A stretch of DNA of 64,000 nucleotides, from positions 35,360-99,359 of the forward strand of contig JAQZBU010000002.1 of NCBI GenBank assembly GCA_029237735.1, in the 5' to 3' direction. Shown here piece after piece: positions 60,167 through 64,000 of this stretch. The DNA is from Ramlibacter sp. (GTDB lineage Bacteria; Pseudomonadota; Gammaproteobacteria; Burkholderiales; Burkholderiaceae_C). A program made the translations under genes and the position numbers. Position 1 is the stretch's first letter. Each line of letters opens with the position of its first letter. The notes under the pieces were generated by a model that saw nothing but the letters and a program-made list of their open reading frames with translations, searched no databases and was not told the DNA's origin.

Positions 60167-60669
60167 AGCGGGTGCTCGGTGAAGTAGCGCCCGCCGTGGA
60201 ACAACAGGGGCGAAGCGCCCGCGCGCCAGCTGCAGCGCTCAACCTCGCCGACGAAGATCACGTGGTCGCCCTCTTCGTAGCGGCTGCGGTTGAAGCATTC
60301 GAAGGTGGCCGACGCGCCCGCGAGCAGCGGCGCGCCGCCCATGCCCTCGGTGAAACTCACGCCGGCCCATCGGTCCGCGCCCTTGAGGGCGAAGCGCTCG
60401 GCGAGCGGTTTCTGGTCGGCGGCGAGCACGTTGATCGCGTAGTGCGAGCCGGCGCGAAACGCAGGCAGCGAGGCGGCGGCCTGTGCAAGGCTCCACAACA
60501 CCAGTGGCGGATCGAGCGAGACGGAGTTAAATGAATTCGCCGTGAGCCCGATCACCCCGTCGGGCGTCCTCGCCGTGACGATGGTGACGCCGGTGGCGAA
60601 CATGCCCAGCGCGGTGCGGAACTCCTGCGTTGAGAAGCTCGGCGGCTGGGCCTTTCGGGGTGGGTTCAT
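60163..60669 (-). CDS. flavin reductase family protein
   Basis: 168 residues. FRTALGMFATGVTIVTARTPDGVIGLTANSFNSVSLDPPLVLWSL is the flavin reductase-like domain start (quoted here by GMFATGVTIVT and GLTANSFNSVSLDPPLVLWS). Provides reduced FMN/FAD to a partner monooxygenase. I chose ATG 60669; ATG 60693 overlaps a palindrome at 60681-60694 that probably is the operator. Confidence 0.88.
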   Translation of the reverse strand: MNPPRKAQPPSFSTQEFRTALGMFATGVTIVTARTPDGVIGLTANSFNSVSLDPPLVLWSLAQAAASLPAFRAGSHYAINVLAADQKPLAERFALKGADRWAGVSFTEGMGGAPLLAGASATFECFNRSRYEEGDHVIFVGEVERCSWRAGASPLLFHGGRYFTEHPL

Positions 60670-60680
60670 CTGGCTGATTG

Positions 60681-60694
60681 CATGAATTTTCATG
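60681..60694. promoter_or_regulatory. palindrome in the flavin reductase/nicX divergent region
   Basis: CATGAA-TT-TTCATG, with perfect arms, lies between the two divergent starts. It fits a MarR operator. TATTAT at 60695-60700 may be the -10 for the rightward gene. Confidence 0.55.
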
Positions 60695-60719
60695 TATTAT
60701 GGGGCAAACCGGAAAGCCC

Positions 60720-61754
60720 ATGTTGCAGCATCCCCTGGAACCCGCCTGGGTCGACGCCTTCGAAGCCGTGTTGTCGCGCTGCGCGCTGCGGCCCGGAGAC
60801 ACGGTGGCCATTTTGAGTGAAAGCCAGACGCGGCCCGAACTTCCCGAACTCGCGCGCATGGCCGCTGCAAGGATGGGCTGCCAGGCTTTCCTGCTTGTCG
60901 TCACCACGCCGTTCGAAGCCGGGCCGGCCGTGCGGTCCACCGGCGCCTCCACTGCCCTGCAACAAATTGCCCCCGTGGTCGCGGCGCTCGCCGGCAGCAC
61001 CCTGGTGGTCGACTGCACCGTGGAGGGGCTGATGCATGCGCCCGAGCTTCCGGCCATCCTGAAAGGCGGCGCCCGCGTCATTTACGTGAGCAACGAGCAC
61101 CCGGAGGCATTGGCCCGGCTGGTGCCCGACGATTCGATCGAGCCGCTGGTCAGGGAGCACGTCAGGCGGTTGCGCGCGGCGAAGTCGATGCGCATCACGT
61201 CGGTGGCGGGTACCGACCTCACCGTCGCGATGGCCGGCGCCACCTGCGGCGGCAACTGGGGCTACACGACCCGGCCGGGCACCATGACCCATTGGCCGGG
61301 TGGGCTCGCGCTGGCCTTCCCCGCAGCCGGCAGCGTCAATGGCACCCTGGTGCTGGCGGAAGGCGACGTCAACCTGACCTTCAAGCGCTACATCGAGCGG
61401 CCGATCACCTTGCGCGTCGAGAACGACTACGTCACGCGCATCGAAGGCGCCGGGGTCGATGCGGAGCTGATGCGCAGCTATATCGCCGCCTGGGGCGACA
61501 AGGAGGCCTATGCCGTGAGCCACCTCGGCTACGGCCTGAATGCCGCCGCGCGCTGGGACAGCATGGCCCTGTACGACAAGCGTGATTTCAACGGCACCGA
61601 GCTGCGAGCCTTCGCCGGCAATTTTCTCTACAGCACCGGCGCCAACGAAGTGGCAGGGCGCTACACGCGCGGCCACTTCGACCTGCCGCTGCGCAACTGC
61701 ACGGTAGCGCTGGACGGCGTGACGGTGGTGGAGCAAGGCAAGGTCGCGGGATGA
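60720..61754 (+). CDS. nicX: 2,5-dihydroxypyridine 5,6-dioxygenase-like (NicX family)
   Basis: 344 residues. Metal ligands of NicX are matched: His268 in VSHLGYGLNAAARWDSM, His319 and Asp321 in GHFDLPLRNC. These match His265, His318 and Asp320 of Pseudomonas putida NicX as I recall them. It opens the ring of 2,5-dihydroxypyridine to N-formylmaleamate with Fe(II). GGAAAG precedes ATG 60720, the start I prefer over 60678 and 60699. The next gene fits the following pathway step. Confidence 0.87.
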   Translation: MLQHPLEPAWVDAFEAVLSRCALRPGDTVAILSESQTRPELPELARMAAARMGCQAFLLVVTTPFEAGPAVRSTGASTALQQIAPVVAALAGSTLVVDCTVEGLMHAPELPAILKGGARVIYVSNEHPEALARLVPDDSIEPLVREHVRRLRAAKSMRITSVAGTDLTVAMAGATCGGNWGYTTRPGTMTHWPGGLALAFPAAGSVNGTLVLAEGDVNLTFKRYIERPITLRVENDYVTRIEGAGVDAELMRSYIAAWGDKEAYAVSHLGYGLNAAARWDSMALYDKRDFNGTELRAFAGNFLYSTGANEVAGRYTRGHFDLPLRNCTVALDGVTVVEQGKVAG

Positions 61755-61762
61755 AAAATGTT

Positions 61763-61817
61763 GTCATGCCGGACTTGATCCGGCATCCATGGATTGCGGA
61801 TCAAGCCCGCAATGACG
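61763..61817. repeat. overlapping inverted pair of REP-like units in the nicX operon
   Basis: A GCC-type unit (GTCATGCCGGAC...CATCCAT, 61763-61790) runs into a GC-type unit (ATGGATTGCGGATC...CAATGACG, from 61789), sharing ATCCATGGAT. It separates nicX from the hydrolase by 67 bases and ends just before its GTG start. Confidence 0.82.
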
Positions 61818-61821
61818 AGCC

Positions 61822-62625
61822 GTGAACTTGCCGGCATTCACCACGCTCGGCGCCGGGCCCACGGTGCTGATGCTGCACGGCATTGGCGGCGGGCACCTGG
61901 CCTTTGCGCCGCAGGTCGAAACACTCGCGTCGTCGGGCTACCGCGCCGTGGCGTGGGACATGCCGGGCTACGGCCACAGCGCTCCGATCGAGCCCTACAC
62001 CTTCAAGGGGCTGGCCCAAAGCTGCATCAAACTGATCGAAGCGTTGCTGCAAGCCGATGACGAGAAGCGCCCCGGCGTCATCCTGCTGGGCCACAGCATG
62101 GGCGGCATGGTCGCCCAGGAAGTGGTGGCGCGCCGGCCAGAGCTGGTGAACAAGCTCGTGCTGTGCGGCACCTCGCCCTCCTTCGGCAAGCCTGAGGGCG
62201 ACTGGCAACGGCAATTCATCGAACAGCGCACCGCGCCACTGGACGCGGGCAAGAGCATGGCCGATCTTGCCGAGGTGCTGGTACCCCAGATGGTCGGGCC
62301 CGGCTCGTTGCCCGAAGGCGTGCGGCTGGCCACGCACTGCATGGCGCAAGTGCCGGCATCCACGTACCGCCGCGCGCTGGAGGCGCTGGTGACTTTCGAC
62401 CGGCGCGCCAACCTCGCGCAGATCGGTGTGCCCACGCTCCTGGTAGCCGGCGAGCATGACCGCAACGCACCGCCCGCGGTGATGAAGAAGATGGCACAGG
62501 CGATACCGAACAGCACCTACATCGAGATGCGCGGCATCGGCCATCTGCAGAATCTGGAGGCGCCGGACGACTTCGACGGTCTGCTCCTGAACTTCCTCGC
62601 CCTGCCGCGCGAACTGCTGCACTGA
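61822..62625 (+). CDS. nicD: alpha/beta hydrolase, N-formylmaleamate deformylase-like
   Basis: 267 residues, GTG start. Oxyanion motif VLMLHGIGGGHLAF, nucleophile Ser92 in GHSMGG, Asp in AGEHDRNAPP and His in GIGHLQNLE. NicD hydrolyses N-formylmaleamate to maleamate and formate in nicotinate degradation. The position after nicX supports this; the symbol is by context and similarity only. ATG is absent at the start: GTG 61822 directly follows the REP pair. Confidence 0.72.
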   Translation: MNLPAFTTLGAGPTVLMLHGIGGGHLAFAPQVETLASSGYRAVAWDMPGYGHSAPIEPYTFKGLAQSCIKLIEALLQADDEKRPGVILLGHSMGGMVAQEVVARRPELVNKLVLCGTSPSFGKPEGDWQRQFIEQRTAPLDAGKSMADLAEVLVPQMVGPGSLPEGVRLATHCMAQVPASTYRRALEALVTFDRRANLAQIGVPTLLVAGEHDRNAPPAVMKKMAQAIPNSTYIEMRGIGHLQNLEAPDDFDGLLLNFLALPRELLH

Positions 62626-62677
62626 TGGGCATGAATCACTCCGAATTGCGCAAACCGTTATCAACGAAGGGATCATC

Positions 62678-63961
62678 ATGGACGCCCTGCCCACCCTGAG
62701 CTTCACGCCCGCCGTGGGCGACCTGCCGTTCACCGCGAAGCAGCGCTCGCTGCTCTCGCTGGCCAATGAACTGGGACGCACGAAGTTCGCGCCGCGCGCC
62801 GCGCAATGGGACCGGGAGGCGAGCTTCCCCTTCGCCAACTACGACGACCTGCGCGCCTCGGGCCTGCTTGCGCTGTGCGTACCTGAATCGCACGGTGGCC
62901 TGGGCGCCGACTATGCCACCTACATGATGGTGGCCGCTGAAATCGGCCGTTTCTGCGGCGCGACGGCGCTCACTTACAACATGCACATCTGCTCGACGAT
63001 GTGGACGGGCGTGCTGGCCGACGGCATTGCGATGACCGATGAGCAGCGCGGCGAACATGCGCGTCGGCGCGAGCTGCACTTCAAGCGCGTGATCAAAGAC
63101 GGCGCGGTCTACGCGCAGCCGTTTTCCGAAGGCAGCGCAGCCGCGGCGGGCCGTGCGCCGTTTGGCACCACGGCGCGTAAGGTGGAAGGCGGCTGGGTGG
63201 TGAACGGCCGAAAGATCTTCGCGTCGCTGTCCGGCGCCGCGGACTACTACGGCGTTCTCTGCACCGAGGACAAGGGCGACCAGCATCCCGATGCGCGCGA
63301 CACCCTGTACCTGGCCGTTCCGGCCGGCAGCGAGGGCTTTTCCATCAGCGGCGAGTGGGACCCGCTGGGCATGCGAGGCACCGTGAGCCGCAACCTGACT
63401 TTCAAGGAAGTGTTCGTCTCCGATGACGAGCAGCTCATGCCGCGCGGCGTGTACTTCAAGGGCGCGCAGACCTGGCCGGCGATGTTCTTCACGCTCGCGC
63501 CCACCTACCTGGGGCTGGCCAACGCCGCCTATGATTTCACGGTGAGCTACCTGCGCGGCGAGATCAACGAGGCCACGGGCGAGCCATGGCGGCCCGGCGA
63601 GCGAAAGACCGTCCGCCGCATGTACCCCACCAAGCAGATCTCGGTGGCGCAGATGCGCATCCAGCTCGAGGCGATGAAGAGCCTGTTCACCCGCGCCATT
63701 CTCGAGGCGGGCCCCAACCCGTCGAAGGACGCGCGCATGCGCCTCTACGCAGCGCACTACAGCGTGATGGAAGGTGCGAACGACATCGCGCGGCTCGCCA
63801 TCCGCACCTGCGGCGGCCAGAGCATGATGAAGCACCTGCCGCTTGAGCGCCTGTACCGCGACAGCCGCTGCGGCTCGCTGATGCTGCCCTGGACGGCTGA
63901 ACTGGTGCTGGACCGCATGGGCCGCGAGACGCTGTACGAGCCCGGCGAAAAGGACGATTGA
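62678..63961 (+). CDS. acyl-CoA dehydrogenase-fold flavoprotein
   Basis: 427 residues. GLLALCVPESHGGLGADYATYMMVAAEIGR and GTTARKVEGGWVVNGRKIFASLSGAADYYGV are the ACAD N- and middle domains; YSVMEGANDIARLAIRTCGG carries the position of the catalytic Glu. It could be a dehydrogenase, or a flavin-dependent monooxygenase using the divergent flavin reductase. It lies in the nicX operon, so a role in the pyridine pathway is likely. No clear purine-rich ribosome site beyond AACGAAGG before the ATG. Confidence 0.85.
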   Translation: MDALPTLSFTPAVGDLPFTAKQRSLLSLANELGRTKFAPRAAQWDREASFPFANYDDLRASGLLALCVPESHGGLGADYATYMMVAAEIGRFCGATALTYNMHICSTMWTGVLADGIAMTDEQRGEHARRRELHFKRVIKDGAVYAQPFSEGSAAAAGRAPFGTTARKVEGGWVVNGRKIFASLSGAADYYGVLCTEDKGDQHPDARDTLYLAVPAGSEGFSISGEWDPLGMRGTVSRNLTFKEVFVSDDEQLMPRGVYFKGAQTWPAMFFTLAPTYLGLANAAYDFTVSYLRGEINEATGEPWRPGERKTVRRMYPTKQISVAQMRIQLEAMKSLFTRAILEAGPNPSKDARMRLYAAHYSVMEGANDIARLAIRTCGGQSMMKHLPLERLYRDSRCGSLMLPWTAELVLDRMGRETLYEPGEKDD

Positions 63962-63967
63962 AGAACC

Positions 63968-64000
63968 ATGAGCACATTCGATCCGGATGCGCTGGAGTGC
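63968..64000 (+). CDS. partial gene at right edge
   Basis: ATG at 63968, six bases after the preceding stop, followed by 10 more codons (STFDPDALEC) to the window edge. AAGAA precedes it. Its close spacing suggests it is the next gene of the nicX operon. Too little is visible to assign a family. Confidence 0.5.
   Translation, partial: MSTFDPDALEC

Overview
The window is a high-GC, densely coded chromosomal segment of a betaproteobacterium. I place it in Burkholderiales, most likely Comamonadaceae (Ramlibacter/Variovorax-like). This rests on the Bug-type tricarboxylate receptor, the mnmG-rsmG-lysE-parA-hydrolase-parB order, and repeat families that I recognise as typical of Comamonadaceae. 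I see no rRNA, tRNA, CRISPR array, prophage or intact insertion sequence. No gene-free stretch exceeds 300 bases; the longest are 16211-16497, 6059-6325 and 40633-40862.

Layout. 1-8983: a truncated membrane protein, a Bug receptor, an AbrB/PIN toxin-antitoxin pair, NnrU, a PPC-domain protein, an exonuclease, a VOC protein, and a Fic protein overlapping an alpha/beta hydrolase. 9027-10882: minCDE. 11040-18732: small secreted proteins, a UdgX/DUF4130 DNA-repair pair, a cluster matching E. coli ybhP-clsB-ybhN, PagL, an FMN reductase and a Spy-like protein. 18944-22265: a secreted protein, then a copper module (cueR-copZ divergent from copA) with two CueR boxes. 22325-27380: hemerythrin, Old Yellow Enzyme, a frameshifted GST, AsmA, a transglutaminase and a small protein. 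27395-35629: class II aldolase and an AraC regulator divergent from a liv-type ABC importer (SBP, two permeases, two ATPases) ending in an aldehyde dehydrogenase. 36451-39771: a large DUF4214/tandem-repeat/RTX protein. 39856-41608: YdcF, a vapC remnant and an intact phd-vapC pair. 41605-47221: mnmG, rsmG, lysE, parA, hydrolase and parB, with three parS sites inside mnmG and rsmG; this argues for proximity to the replication origin, although dnaA/oriC is not visible. 47271-53954: a Met/Gly-rich secreted protein, a D-lactate dehydrogenase-type flavoenzyme, an EF-hand protein, a broken adenosyltransferase, a uracil permease and a lipase-like hydrolase. 54025-59625: a broken TetR gene between two matching operators, an acetoacetyl-CoA synthetase, and a LysR gene divergent from a Rieske oxygenase. 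59696-64000: a MarR/flavin reductase pair divergent from a NicX-like dioxygenase, a NicD-like hydrolase and an acyl-CoA-dehydrogenase-fold flavoprotein. This last block looks like the start of a pyridine-ring degradation operon.

The most interesting signals are not single genes. (1) Three genes (GST, cob(I)alamin adenosyltransferase, TetR) carry small deletions that break their frames, while the TetR operators are still intact. (2) The phd-vapC pair overlaps mnmG by four bases, so the toxin-antitoxin promoter may feed the chromosome-partition operon. (3) Dispersed palindromic repeats sit inside genes (minC linker, livG N-terminus), in the parA leader and inside operons. (4) A TGTAGGAC-type motif recurs in intergenic spaces, often 60-95 bases before envelope-related genes. 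(5) UdgX and DUF4130 lie in one frame separated by a single TGA.
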